Source: an uncultured Bacteroidota bacterium
GTDB lineage: Bacteria; Bacteroidota; Bacteroidia; UKL13-3
Assembly: GCA_903883965.1 (NCBI GenBank)
Contig: CAISCU010000014.1
Coordinates: 1-64,000 of the forward strand
Length of the DNA: 64,000 bases
Direction of reading: 5' to 3'
Shown: positions 38,357-49,441 of the stretch, one piece after another
How the letters are laid out: each line of letters begins with the position of its first letter
Numbering within the stretch: position 1 is the stretch's first letter
Position numbers and translations under genes: made by a program
Notes under the pieces: model-generated
Told to the model about the DNA's origin: nothing
The model's database searches: none
What the model saw: the letters and a program-made list of their open reading frames with translations, nothing else

Positions 38357-39043
38357 TTAATCTACATTCAAATAATACCCAAAACCAGGCCTTGTCTTGA
38401 TCAATTTTACTTCAAAATCTTTGTCTATTTTATTTCTCAAGAAGTTAATATACACTTCAATTGTATTGGTGCCTGTTTCAAAATTGATGTTCCATACCTC
38501 TTCAGCAATAGATTGTTTTGAAATAGTTTTCCCATTTGCTTTTGCCAATGCTAATAACAATTTATATTCTTTGGGTGTTAACAATATTTGTTTACCTGCT
38601 CTTCTTACTTGCAAGGCATCTGTATTTATTTCAAGGTCTTTGATCACTATTTTTTCGTTCTCATTATTGAGCAACTTGTACCTTCTTATGAGCGCTTTTA
38701 CTCGTGCAGATAATTCTTCAAAATGAAATGGTTTTACCAAATAATCATCAGCACCCGATTCTAGGGCTTTTACCTTCACATTTACCTCTTCTAATGCAGT
38801 TAACATTAAAATAGGCACATCATTTTTAATGGCCCTTATTTTTGTACACACATCTATACCAGACATACCAGGCACAGAAATGTCTAAAATCAATAAATCA
38901 AATTGACTTTTTTTAAATAGTTCTACCGATTTGAGGCCATCGTTTACAACTTGACATTGAAAGTTTTGTTTTTGTAAATACAAACTAATTTCTGAAGCGA
39001 GTTTTTTGTCGTCTTCCAATAACAGGATTGATAGCATAAGCAA
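38357..39043 (-). CDS. OmpR-type response regulator
   Basis: LLEDDKKLA, LLILDISVPGMSG, KPFHFEEL, C-terminal winged helix TNTIEVYINFLRNKID. Confidence 0.94.
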   Translation of the reverse strand: MLMLSILLLEDDKKLASEISLYLQKQNFQCQVVNDGLKSVELFKKSQFDLLILDISVPGMSGIDVCTKIRAIKNDVPILMLTALEEVNVKVKALESGADDYLVKPFHFEELSARVKALIRRYKLLNNENEKIVIKDLEINTDALQVRRAGKQILLTPKEYKLLLALAKANGKTISKQSIAEEVWNINFETGTNTIEVYINFLRNKIDKDFEVKLIKTRPGFGYYLNVD

Positions 39044-39296
39044 AGATTGATTTTTTCAAAATTAGAGCAATTACTCTACCTAAACCTTAAATTCAAATTA
39101 AATCAATCATTTTATACTTATTTACACTATCTAATTTCCCAAAACCATTATTAACTTTTATTAATGCACAAATAATATAATTTTGATTATTAGGCACTTA
39201 TGTTATTTTCTTCATTAAATAATCTTTAATAATGTCGCATTTTTAAGGGAACCCTATTGTTTATGTACTTTTTTTTATAAATTGCTGTAAAATCTC

Positions 39297-42200
39297 ATGA
39301 CTATGATTATACAATACATAACGTCAAAGCAAAAACTGCTACTTGCAGTTGCGTCGAGAACCTTCAAAGTTCTCAGCTTACTGATCATCTTTTCAGTAGG
39401 CATCAACACGAACAATTTGTTCGCACAAGGAGTTCCAGCCAATCCAAATGATCCGGATCAGGCGCCAGCTCCTACCATTACTTCTCAACCATCTTCAATG
39501 ACTGCTTGTGCAGGAACTACTGCCAGCTTTAGCGTTTCAGCTACTGCCGGTTCAAGTATTTCTTACCAGTGGAAAAAGAATGGTGTAAACATTGGAGGTG
39601 CAACCAGTTCAACTTTAACGTTGAATGCTGTTACATCTGCTGATGCAGGTACTTATTCAGTTGTAGTTTCATCAAGTGGTGTTCCTGTTAATTCAAGCAC
39701 TGCATCTTTGGTGGTAACTACTCCAGCATTAAGTTATGCTGAAACTTTAAGCACATGTGCAGCTTCTTATGTTCTTGATGCTGGTACAGGTTACTCATCA
39801 GTTACTTGGAGTGCAAGTGCAGGTGGTTCTACTTTACCATCAAATCCTGGTGATCCTGATGGAAACAATTTAACACCTTCACAATATGTTGCTGCAAGCA
39901 ATGGTTGGTACAAGGTTGTTGCTGTTCCTGCATCTGGTTGTACTTTGGTTGACAGTGTTTATGTAATTGTAAACATGGGACCAACAGTTATTACTAGTCA
40001 GCCTTCAGGAAGCTCTATCAATGGTGGTGCTTCTGCAACTTTTAGCGTTTCAGCTACTGGTTTAGGTACTTTAACTTACCAATGGTTTAAAAATGGTGTT
40101 GCTATTTCTGGTGCTACAGGAACAAGCTATACTGTTTCAAATGCTACTGGCGCTGATGCTGGAAACTACACAGTTGATGTAACTGGTACTTGTGGTACTG
40201 TAACCTCAAATGCTGCTGCTTTAGTTGTAAACACGCTTACAATTACTTCACAACCAGTTTCTGCAACACAATGTGCTGGTACAAATGTAACTTTCAATGT
40301 AAGTGCTACTGTTTCATCTGGTAGCATCAGTTACCAATGGAAAAAGAATGGTTCAGCTATTTCAGGTGCAACCAACAGCTCTTTAACATTAACAGGAATA
40401 TCAGCAAGTGATGCTGGATCTTATTCAGTTGAAGCTACTTCAGGTTCTGTGTCTGCAACTTCAAATGCAGCTACTTTAACTGTAAACGCGCTTACAACAA
40501 TTAGTTCACAACCTGTAGATCAATCTATCTTTGCTAATGGCAATGCATCTTTCTCAGTTACTGCTTCAGGTACTGGTGCTTTAGCTTACCAATGGTCTGT
40601 AGATGGAATTGCAATTTCTGGTGAAACCAACCCTACATTGAATATCAACAATGCAACACCAAACAACGATGCTGATTATTCAGTAGAAGTTACAGGTGCT
40701 TGTGGTGTTGTAACTTCAAACAATGCACACTTAACTGTTACTGTTGTAAATCCTCCTGCAATTTCTGCTCAACCTGCTTCAGCTTCTCAGTGTGCAGGTT
40801 CAAATGTTAGTTTCAGTGTTACAGCTTCTGTAACTCATGGAAGCATGTCATACCAATGGTCTAAAAATGGTGTTAACATTGCTGGTGCAACTAGCAGTAC
40901 ATTGTCTTTATCAAATATCTTAGGAAGTGATGCTGGAAGCTATGCTGTTGTTGTTACAGGCATGGGAGGTTCTACAACTTCAACTACTGCTACTTTAACT
41001 GTAAACGCTGGTCCATCTATCGTAAACCAACCTGTCAATCAATTCAGAAATGCAGGTCAAAATGCATTGTTCAAAGTAATCCCTGGAAATGGTGTTACTG
41101 CATACACTTGGAAGAAAAATGGTACTACTTTAAACAATGGTGGTAAAATTACTGGAGCTCGTTCTTCAGAGTTATTCATTTCAAATATTTCTAGTACTGA
41201 TGCAGCTGATTATTCAGTTGAGTTAACTTTTGGTTCATGCGGAACTACTACATCTACTGATGCTAACTTAGCAGTATTGAGCAGCCAACCTACATCTACT
41301 GTAAGATGTGCTGGTCAAAATGCTACTTTCAGCGTAGGTGTGGCTAGCGGTTCAGCAAGCATTTCATACCAATGGTCTAAAAATGGTCTTGTTATTCCTG
41401 GAGCAACCAGTTCGTCTTTGACTTTGTCAAATGTTTCTGGTTCAGACAATGGTAATTACACAGTAGCTATTTCTGCAGGTAATATAGATGTAAATTCTTT
41501 AAACGCCTCTTTATCTGTTAATGCTGCAACTGTAATCACTGGCCAACCAGTAGGTGCAACTAAATTTGCAACTCAAGGTTATTTATTTGTAGCTAATGGT
41601 AATGGTAGCGGTAATATTTCATACCAATGGTTAAAAGATGGTAATGCCATAACTGGTGCTACTTCTCCTTCATTCAACATTTCAAGCATTACTGCTAGTT
41701 CAGCTGGTAACTATGCTTTAGCTGTAACTGGTGCTTGTGGAACTGCAACTTCAAACAATGCAGCTTTAACAGTAATCAGTTCTGTACCAACTGCAAATGC
41801 AGTTTGTGCGGGTTCAAGTACTTCTTTAAGTACAACTGTTAGCAGCCCATTAAGCGTTGCCTACCAATGGAAAAAGAATGGTACCAATATCAATGGTCAA
41901 ACCAATTCTACTTTAAGTTTTAGCAATGCTTCTGCTTCTGATAACGGAGTTTACTCGGTTGCTATCAATGTTGATGGTGTAACTACTACTGCAGGTTCAG
42001 CTTCTTTATTGGTAAATGCAAATACAGCAATCGTTTCTCACCCAGTAAGTCAAACTCGTCCAGCTGGTTCTGGTGTTACATTTACAGTAAATGCTACTGG
42101 AACTGGTGTAGTTGCTTACCAATGGGCTAAAGATGGTTCTCCAATTTTTGGTGAAACCAGCTATAAATTAGATTTAACCAACTTGGCTCCTTCTGATGCA

Positions 42201-44621
42201 GGTGCTTATAGCGTAACTGCTTCTACTTCATGTGGTTCTGCTTCATCAAACGCTGCTAATTTAACAGTACAAGTTGCTGCTCCAAACATCACAGTTAACC
42301 CATCTGCTTTGGTTAGACAATGTGCTGGTACTTCAGCTACTTTAAGTGTAACTGCTACTGGTTACGGTACATTGAACTACCAATGGAAAAAGAATGGTAC
42401 CAATATCAATGGTGCAACCAATTCTAGTTTGTCTTTGAGCAATATTTCAGCTTCTGATGCAGGAACTTATACAGTTGCAGTAAGCAACTTAGGTGGTACT
42501 GTAACTTCAAATTCATCAGTTGTTTCAATCAAAGCAGCAACTGCAATTACAGGTCAACCAATTTCAACATTGAGACGTACTGCTACAAGTTCATTCTTTG
42601 CTGTTAGTGCTACTGGTGCTGACGGAGGTTCTTTCCAATGGAAAAAGAATGGTTCAGCCATTTTAGGTGCTACTGGTTCTGTATTAAATTTTGCAAACAT
42701 AACAAGCAATAACGCTGGTGACTATTCTGTAGACGTTACATTTGGTTGCGGTACTGTTAGCTCAAATTCAGCTTCATTAACAGTATTGTCTTCAAATCCA
42801 GATAATACAAGCAAATGTGCTGGTCAAAACGCTTCATTCAGTGCAACTGTTGATGGTGGTTCAGATGCGATTAGCTACCAATGGACAAAAAATGGTGTAA
42901 ACTTAAGCGGTCAAACTTCAGCTACATTGAACTTATCTAGTGTATCAGTTTCTGATATTGGTAATTATGCAGTAAATATTACTGTTGGTGGTAATTCATT
43001 GTTGTCAAACAACGCTAGTTTAACTGTAAGTACAATTACTGGTCAACCAACTTCATTGTTGAGACGTGCTGGTCAAAGTGCTACATTTTTAGTAAACACA
43101 TCTTCTGCTGCTGCTTACCAATGGAAAAAAGATGGATCACCTATTTCAGGAGCAACATCTGCAACTTACACTGTTGCAAGCGCTGCTGATGCTAATGCAG
43201 GAGATTACACTGTAGATGTTTTTTTTGGTTGTGGAACAGTATCTTCTAATTCAGCATCTTTGGCTGTATTGACTGGTAACCCTTCAAATGTTACAAAATG
43301 TGCTGGCGAAAATGCTAGCTTCAGCGTATCAGGTGCAGGTGGTTCAGGTGCATTAAGTATCCAATGGTTAAAAAATAACGTGATCATGCCAGGTCAAACT
43401 GGATCTACACTCTCTCTAAGCAATGTAAGCGTAAGCGATGTAGCTAACTATTCTGCTCTATTAACTATGGGTTCAAGCTCATTGTTATCAAATGGTGCAA
43501 GTTTATTGGTGAATACTTCTGCAACTATTAGTTCTCAACCAGTAAGTGCAGTAAGATTTGCTACACAAAGTGTTGCTTTCAGTGCAATTGTAACTGGTAA
43601 CTTAAATGGTGTAACATACCAATGGACTAAAGATGGTTCACCTATCTCTAATTCAACTTCAGTATTTGGTGCTACCACATCAACTCTTTCTTTAACAGGT
43701 ACTACAACTGCATCAGCTGGTAGTTATGCATTACAAGTAACAGGTAATTGCGGTGTTATTACCTCTTCTGCAGCTGCTTTAGGAATTGTTTCTACATATA
43801 CTTTAGCTGACCAATCAATGTGTGCTGGTAACAATGCAACTTTCAGCGTTTCAGCTACTGGTTCAGGTTTAACTTACCAATGGAAGAAAAACGGTACTGA
43901 TATTTTAGGTGCTAAAAGTTCTAGCTATACAATGACTGGTGTAAGTGCATCTGATGCAGCTAACTACAGTGTAGCAGTTGGACTTGTTGGAGCTACTCCT
44001 GTAACAACTGGTTTTGGTATCTTAAATGTAAGAGCATTGCCTTCAGTTACTATCCAACCTTCAAACGTAAACGTTCCAGTAGGTGGAAATGCTAACTTCA
44101 GCATTTCAGCTACCAATGCAACTGCTTTCCGTTGGTTCAGAGTAAATAAAACAACTTTGGAAAACCCTGTAGCACCTGTTGGTGGAACAGTTGTTGGTCC
44201 ATTCACAAGCAACTTCTCTATGACAAGTGTAAAATCTGCGTTCAACAATTACAGATACATTTGTAAAGTAACTGGTGCTTGCGGTACTGTAAATTCAGAT
44301 ACCGTTAGATTAACAGTTGGTGGTTCTGCTAAAAATGAATTTGCTTCAGTAACCGAAAACTTAGAAATGAACTTGTTCCCAGTTCCTGCTCAAAATGTAA
44401 TTAACATGGTTACAAGTGGCGTTGCTGAAGGAACTTATTCTATCAGAATTTTAGACCAAACAGGTAAATTGGTAATGGACAGAAACACTTCTGGTTCAGA
44501 AGTAAATGCTGGTTTGTCAATTGAAATTTCAGACATGAGCACAGGTGCTTATTTCATGGAATTGAAAAATGCAAATGGCGAAGTTGTGTCTATGAGCAAG
44601 TTTATCAAAATTGGTAACTAA
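39297..44621 (+). CDS. Giant secreted protein with ~18 Ig-like repeats and a T9SS type A sorting domain
   Basis: Repeats of SQP...YQWKKNG..I.GAT...L.L.N....DAG.Y.V...; C-term NLFPVPAQNVINMV...GAYFMELKNANGEVVSMSKFIKI. Confidence 0.93.
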   Translation: MTMIIQYITSKQKLLLAVASRTFKVLSLLIIFSVGINTNNLFAQGVPANPNDPDQAPAPTITSQPSSMTACAGTTASFSVSATAGSSISYQWKKNGVNIGGATSSTLTLNAVTSADAGTYSVVVSSSGVPVNSSTASLVVTTPALSYAETLSTCAASYVLDAGTGYSSVTWSASAGGSTLPSNPGDPDGNNLTPSQYVAASNGWYKVVAVPASGCTLVDSVYVIVNMGPTVITSQPSGSSINGGASATFSVSATGLGTLTYQWFKNGVAISGATGTSYTVSNATGADAGNYTVDVTGTCGTVTSNAAALVVNTLTITSQPVSATQCAGTNVTFNVSATVSSGSISYQWKKNGSAISGATNSSLTLTGISASDAGSYSVEATSGSVSATSNAATLTVNALTTISSQPVDQSIFANGNASFSVTASGTGALAYQWSVDGIAISGETNPTLNINNATPNNDADYSVEVTGACGVVTSNNAHLTVTVVNPPAISAQPASASQCAGSNVSFSVTASVTHGSMSYQWSKNGVNIAGATSSTLSLSNILGSDAGSYAVVVTGMGGSTTSTTATLTVNAGPSIVNQPVNQFRNAGQNALFKVIPGNGVTAYTWKKNGTTLNNGGKITGARSSELFISNISSTDAADYSVELTFGSCGTTTSTDANLAVLSSQPTSTVRCAGQNATFSVGVASGSASISYQWSKNGLVIPGATSSSLTLSNVSGSDNGNYTVAISAGNIDVNSLNASLSVNAATVITGQPVGATKFATQGYLFVANGNGSGNISYQWLKDGNAITGATSPSFNISSITASSAGNYALAVTGACGTATSNNAALTVISSVPTANAVCAGSSTSLSTTVSSPLSVAYQWKKNGTNINGQTNSTLSFSNASASDNGVYSVAINVDGVTTTAGSASLLVNANTAIVSHPVSQTRPAGSGVTFTVNATGTGVVAYQWAKDGSPIFGETSYKLDLTNLAPSDAGAYSVTASTSCGSASSNAANLTVQVAAPNITVNPSALVRQCAGTSATLSVTATGYGTLNYQWKKNGTNINGATNSSLSLSNISASDAGTYTVAVSNLGGTVTSNSSVVSIKAATAITGQPISTLRRTATSSFFAVSATGADGGSFQWKKNGSAILGATGSVLNFANITSNNAGDYSVDVTFGCGTVSSNSASLTVLSSNPDNTSKCAGQNASFSATVDGGSDAISYQWTKNGVNLSGQTSATLNLSSVSVSDIGNYAVNITVGGNSLLSNNASLTVSTITGQPTSLLRRAGQSATFLVNTSSAAAYQWKKDGSPISGATSATYTVASAADANAGDYTVDVFFGCGTVSSNSASLAVLTGNPSNVTKCAGENASFSVSGAGGSGALSIQWLKNNVIMPGQTGSTLSLSNVSVSDVANYSALLTMGSSSLLSNGASLLVNTSATISSQPVSAVRFATQSVAFSAIVTGNLNGVTYQWTKDGSPISNSTSVFGATTSTLSLTGTTTASAGSYALQVTGNCGVITSSAAALGIVSTYTLADQSMCAGNNATFSVSATGSGLTYQWKKNGTDILGAKSSSYTMTGVSASDAANYSVAVGLVGATPVTTGFGILNVRALPSVTIQPSNVNVPVGGNANFSISATNATAFRWFRVNKTTLENPVAPVGGTVVGPFTSNFSMTSVKSAFNNYRYICKVTGACGTVNSDTVRLTVGGSAKNEFASVTENLEMNLFPVPAQNVINMVTSGVAEGTYSIRILDQTGKLVMDRNTSGSEVNAGLSIEISDMSTGAYFMELKNANGEVVSMSKFIKIGN

Positions 44622-44644
44622 TTCAGGATACTTCAAATCCAATA

Positions 44645-44672
44645 AAAAAGGCAACCTTCGGGTTGCCTTTTT
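44645..44672 (+). terminator. Rho-independent terminator of the Ig-repeat gene
   Basis: AAAAAGGCAACC-TTCG-GGTTGCCTTTTT stem-loop with T tract. Confidence 0.85.
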
Positions 44673-44855
44673 TTATGCTTAAAAAACCAGTTCAAATAAG
44701 CCCTAAACCTCTTTGATAACAGAAATATCAGTTAATGATATAAAATAGATATAATACCCTATAAATGGTAAAGCAATAGCTGTTTAACTAAATACAACCA
44801 TTCTAAAAGTCAGAAAAATGAAACTGAATGTAAAACTAGTAAAACCTGAAACTGA

Positions 44856-46520
44856 TTATTGGTTATTGATGAGCTCGTTTGCTGCTTTTAAAATGGTTTC
44901 TCCGGCATTTTCACCACTGATCATTCTGGCAATTTCTACTACCCTTTGATCTTTGTTTAACAACTCTATTGAAGTTTGAACACTTTCAGCAGATTGGTCT
45001 TTTTTAACCAAATAATGGTTGTCTGCTTTTCCAGCAATTTGTGGCAAATGTGTAATAGCAATGATTTGTTGTTGTTTGGCCAGCTTTTTCATAACCACTC
45101 CAACTTTAAGTGCAGCCTCTCCTGAAATACCCGTATCAATCTCATCAAATACAATTGAAGGCAAAGCTATTTTTTCTGCAACCAAAGCTTTTAAACTCAA
45201 CATCAGTCTGCTCATCTCTCCCCCACTTGCAACTTGATTAATTGGCGCCAATGTTGTTCCCTTATTCGCAGAAAAAAAATAATTGATTTTATTCAAACCA
45301 AATACAGACAATTGTTGGCTTTCTAATGCTGTTAATTCTATTTTAAACTGGGCATGAGGTATAGACAATTCAGCCAATAGTTGTTCAATTTCTTTTTCAA
45401 ATTGAGGCAAATGAGTCTTTCTTGAGCTATTTAACTGATTTGCCAATTGTATACAAGACTCTTTACTTTTTAATAAAGTCAATTCTAACTCAGCAACCTG
45501 GCTATTGAGAGCATCAATTGCTTGAAGTGCTTCCTTTTTAGCATCAAGCTGCTCCATTAAATCAATAGAATTTGAAACCCGATGTTTTTTAAGCAGGTTC
45601 AAAATATTACCCAATCTATGCTCTTTGAGTTCAAGTTCTTGAGGGTTTGGAACGATGTCCATTCCGACTGCAGTTAATTCTGCTGAAATGTCTTTTAAAT
45701 CAACAATATTGGATTGAATTCTATTGGCCAATTGCGAAAGTGAATCTATTCCTTTAGACGCATATTGAATGGTAGATACTATTTTATTCAATTGGTCTAC
45801 CACATTGTATTCTCCATTTTCAATTAAATCTGTGCCTTGGGAACACATTTGCTGAATTTGTTCTGCATTAGCGAGTTTAGTAATTTCTGATTCTAGTTGC
45901 TCTTCTTCATTTGGCAATAGCCTTAACTCTTCTATTTCTTCAATTAAATACCTTAAATACGATTCTTCCTGAATAGCTTGGGCAATTTTTTCCTTTAGCG
46001 TATGTAGGTTTTTCTCGTGTAATTTAAACTGGTTAAAATGCTGTTGGTAATCTTGTACCAATAACAAATTACCAGCATATGCATCTAATAATTGAAATTG
46101 AATGCGCTGGTCATACAATTGTAGGGTTTGGTGTTGCGATACAATATCAATTAATTGAACTCCTATTTCTTTGAGTAATTGCAAGCCAACAGGCGTATCA
46201 TTTACAAAAGCCCTTGATTTACCATTTGCGTTAATTTCGCGCCTTAATATTAACTGATTAGAAACATCTAAATCATTTTCAATTAGTAGGGCATTGATAA
46301 ATGTATCTGAAGAATTAAAACTACCCTCTACAATTAATTTGTCTGCACCCGGTTTGATTGATTTAGAATCAGACCTTTCTCCTAAAATAAGTCCTAAGGC
46401 ACCAAGTAAAATAGACTTACCTGCCCCTGTTTCTCCAGTGACAATATTCAAACCATAACCAAATTCAATTTCAGTTGAATTGATAATGGCATAATTTTTA
46501 ATTTTTAGCGATTGTAGCAT
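44856..46520 (-). CDS. recN: DNA repair protein RecN
   Basis: MLQSLKIKNYAIINSTEIEFGYGLNIVTGETGAGKSILLGALGLILGER; VASGGEMSRLMLSLKAL; IVFDEIDTGISG. Confidence 0.96.
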   Translation of the reverse strand: MLQSLKIKNYAIINSTEIEFGYGLNIVTGETGAGKSILLGALGLILGERSDSKSIKPGADKLIVEGSFNSSDTFINALLIENDLDVSNQLILRREINANGKSRAFVNDTPVGLQLLKEIGVQLIDIVSQHQTLQLYDQRIQFQLLDAYAGNLLLVQDYQQHFNQFKLHEKNLHTLKEKIAQAIQEESYLRYLIEEIEELRLLPNEEEQLESEITKLANAEQIQQMCSQGTDLIENGEYNVVDQLNKIVSTIQYASKGIDSLSQLANRIQSNIVDLKDISAELTAVGMDIVPNPQELELKEHRLGNILNLLKKHRVSNSIDLMEQLDAKKEALQAIDALNSQVAELELTLLKSKESCIQLANQLNSSRKTHLPQFEKEIEQLLAELSIPHAQFKIELTALESQQLSVFGLNKINYFFSANKGTTLAPINQVASGGEMSRLMLSLKALVAEKIALPSIVFDEIDTGISGEAALKVGVVMKKLAKQQQIIAITHLPQIAGKADNHYLVKKDQSAESVQTSIELLNKDQRVVEIARMISGENAGETILKAANELINNQ

Positions 46521-46569
46521 GTTTTATTCTACTGCGAATATAAACTGCTGTAAAGATTTTTTTCGAAAA

Positions 46570-47904
46570 CTATTCTACAACAAATGTGCATGTATTTTGA
46601 ATTGGCAGTTGGTCAATTTTAAAAATATAACAACCTTTTGCCAAACCACTGATATCAATAGTTTGAGCAGAATTTTGAACACTTACAGAACCTTGTAGAA
46701 GCAATTTTCCAGTTAAATCTAAAATTTGATACGACGAATTTTGAATTCGTTTCGACTCCAAATACAACACCCCAGATGCTGGATTAGGGTAAAGCTTAAA
46801 ATTGGCAACAAATGAATGTTCATTTATTCCAGTTGCTGCCGGCAAAACTTGAACAGCATTGGTTCTGAGAGTATCGTCCTTTCCACCAGAATAAGTAACA
46901 GATAATTTAATGTCATAATTACCAGATTGGTAAAATATTACCTTAGGATTAGCAGAAGTTTGGCTTGTACCGCCTACATAATCAAATTGGGTATTTGGTG
47001 CATTGATTTCCCATAAATAAGATTTGGGTGTTCCAAAACTTCTGTTTGTTAAAAACAAGGTATCTCCCGCATTAACAGGATTTGGACTGGCCGTAAAATT
47101 TGCCTGATTGACAAAAATTTCTGGCCTGTAACTGTCTTTATACCTAATGGTTCTTGCCCCTAGTAATGAGGCTGGCTCTACCACTTCCAATACCGGTATC
47201 TTTTGATTTTTAGCCAACCATCGGTATTCGGTTCTGTTGTTTGGCAACGGAATACTATTGGCACCAAAAGTGATGCTATCAATTTCTATTACTATTGATT
47301 TAACTCTGATACATTCAAAACTACCAAATGGGGTTTTTAAAGTTCCCCAACCATCAACCATATTGGTTCTGTTACCCGATTGTGACAACGACCCAAAACC
47401 TGCAAATCCGGCACCTCCAACAAAAGGACTCGAAAATGAGTCTAAATAATTGAGCGGAAATTTATACAAAGTATCTTTTGGAGTATAAACCAATGAAAGT
47501 GGAATGCCTTGAACACTTGCTCCTCTTCCTAAGTAAACATATGCTGAGGCACTTTTTTTAACAAAGGTATATGGATCGGTTAAAGGACTTGCTGCTCCCA
47601 TATTGCCCAAATTAGGTAACAATGATTCCGGAAAGCCATAGGTCATTGAAGCAAATTGCAACCTATAAGTAAATGGCAATTGACTGGGCGCATAAAAACT
47701 TTGAATATCTTGAGTTACTGGAATTAAGTTACTGTAGTCCCATATTTGATTTGGGCCAGTTTGATTGGTATTTAAAAGCGAAGTAGTAACTGAATAACGA
47801 ATGGTATCACTTGCCGATGCCAAATCAGTTGCATTGATTGTAATTTGAGCTTTGCCTGAGAAAGCAATAAAAGCCAAGCTGCATGCTAAAAATAATTGTT
47901 TCAT
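46570..47904 (-). CDS. Secreted PKD-like domain protein with T9SS type A sorting domain
   Basis: Signal peptide; PKD-like SYLWEINAPN...GNYDIKLSV; C-term FKLYPNPASGVLYL...GCYIFKID. Confidence 0.82.
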   Translation of the reverse strand: MKQLFLACSLAFIAFSGKAQITINATDLASASDTIRYSVTTSLLNTNQTGPNQIWDYSNLIPVTQDIQSFYAPSQLPFTYRLQFASMTYGFPESLLPNLGNMGAASPLTDPYTFVKKSASAYVYLGRGASVQGIPLSLVYTPKDTLYKFPLNYLDSFSSPFVGGAGFAGFGSLSQSGNRTNMVDGWGTLKTPFGSFECIRVKSIVIEIDSITFGANSIPLPNNRTEYRWLAKNQKIPVLEVVEPASLLGARTIRYKDSYRPEIFVNQANFTASPNPVNAGDTLFLTNRSFGTPKSYLWEINAPNTQFDYVGGTSQTSANPKVIFYQSGNYDIKLSVTYSGGKDDTLRTNAVQVLPAATGINEHSFVANFKLYPNPASGVLYLESKRIQNSSYQILDLTGKLLLQGSVSVQNSAQTIDISGLAKGCYIFKIDQLPIQNTCTFVVE

Positions 47905-48115
47905 AACTTTTACAAGATAAACCTAAAAACAAATAGAATAAAATTAATTTAAATTTAAAACAATTGAAAATGAAGCAACTTTGTCGCACTCGGCCAAGAT
48001 TTATAAAACAATAGGGTTTTTCTGGCATTCTTTGCTTATTTTTACAAAAAATTGTGAACACTTTGTGAATGAAACAACTTCCAAAAGGTGTTAATTTTGG
48101 TAAAACTTAAAAAGT

Positions 48116-49441
48116 TTGAGATTCAAAGATTTACATACGTTAGAGTTAGTCGCTCATTTTTTAAGACAAAGTAACGCTTGTTGCATTGCCGGTTTTGGTA
48201 TTTTCAGATTAGAAAAACTAAGCTCTCACATTGACCCTATTGCTCAGAAGTTCCAACCTATGGAGCTGATTCCTATCTTTACCCAAGGGCATTTCGAAAC
48301 TTCTACCAATTTCATATCTTATTGCGGTTCAGTTTGGGGCTTGTCTTTTGTTGAAGCCAATCAAAAAGTTAATCTACAACTTGAATTGGCTAACCATGAA
48401 TTGTTACATCATGGGAAATTGAACATTGAAGAATTGGGTATGTTTACGCAAGGTTTAAATGGAATGATCCAATTTGATTTTGCCAAAGACAAATGGACCG
48501 CAGCAAGTTCTTTCGGTTTAACTGGCATTCGGTTTATTCAAGAAAGTCAAAAACCTAAGAAAATTCTAGTAGATAGAACTGCAAAGCCGGGTGAACACGA
48601 AGATATAGATGAAACTAGAGAAAATGCTTTGAGAGAATTGAAGCAAATGTTAGAAGATGCTGGGGTTGATAACAATGTTACAGCTGACCCTAAAGTTCCT
48701 AAATCAAAGGTTTTTCCAATTTTAGCCACAGTTTTAACATTGATACTGATTATTAATGTGGTATTGTTCTTACAAAAACATCCGCAAGCTGCCAATCAAT
48801 CTGAGATTGCTAAAATGAACATGGCCGATTTGCCAACAGATTTAGATTCAGAAAACGAAACAACTCTTGCACCAAAAACAGAAGAAAATATTCAGCATTC
48901 GGCATCTCCTTCTGAAGGTAACCTATTGTTTAATCCAGGTTTTTCTATTTCTAAGGGAGAATTTGATTTTGACAGTACAGCATATTTTAACAACCTGAGC
49001 TTATTAAATTTAGTAAGCCAAGATGAAGTAAATATTCAAACCAATCAAGTAAATACAACAACAGAATTCGAGAAAACTATACCTAAACTTGCTGGTAATA
49101 AAATAGAGATTCTTAATGAAACCCCTAAAGAAACAGAGGTTAAATCTAACAAGAAAAATATAAAAGAGGCTGACAATACCATTCAACAAGTAAAAGTATC
49201 AGCTAGTCAGTCAATCAACTATTACATTATAGTTGGAGCCTTTGGTAATTACGACAATGCAGTTAACCTACAAAACACTTTCAAAGAAAAAGGTTTTGAA
49301 CAAGCCCAATTACTATCTTCAAACAAAAAAGGTATGACATTAGTAGCTATACAAAAAACTTCAACTGAAATTGAAGCAAATGATTTAAAAGCTACATTTG
49401 AAAGTCAAGGTATTGAATGCTGGGTATTCCCAAATCATTAA
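48116..49441 (+). CDS. HU-CCDC81-like and SPOR domain membrane protein
   Basis: N-term FLRQSNACCIAGFGIFRLEK...LIPIFTQGHFETSTNFISY; central TM; C-term YYIIVGAFGNYDNAVNLQNTFKEKG (SPOR); start codon read as TTG. Confidence 0.78.
   Translation: MRFKDLHTLELVAHFLRQSNACCIAGFGIFRLEKLSSHIDPIAQKFQPMELIPIFTQGHFETSTNFISYCGSVWGLSFVEANQKVNLQLELANHELLHHGKLNIEELGMFTQGLNGMIQFDFAKDKWTAASSFGLTGIRFIQESQKPKKILVDRTAKPGEHEDIDETRENALRELKQMLEDAGVDNNVTADPKVPKSKVFPILATVLTLILIINVVLFLQKHPQAANQSEIAKMNMADLPTDLDSENETTLAPKTEENIQHSASPSEGNLLFNPGFSISKGEFDFDSTAYFNNLSLLNLVSQDEVNIQTNQVNTTTEFEKTIPKLAGNKIEILNETPKETEVKSNKKNIKEADNTIQQVKVSASQSINYYIIVGAFGNYDNAVNLQNTFKEKGFEQAQLLSSNKKGMTLVAIQKTSTEIEANDLKATFESQGIECWVFPNH

Noticed and set aside
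39297-44621. Recurring nucleotide strings such as CCAATGGAAAAAGAATGG could suggest a CRISPR-like or tandem repeat array
   Set aside because: They are spaced irregularly and lie in frame in Ig-repeat codons (YQWKKNG); this is a protein repeat.
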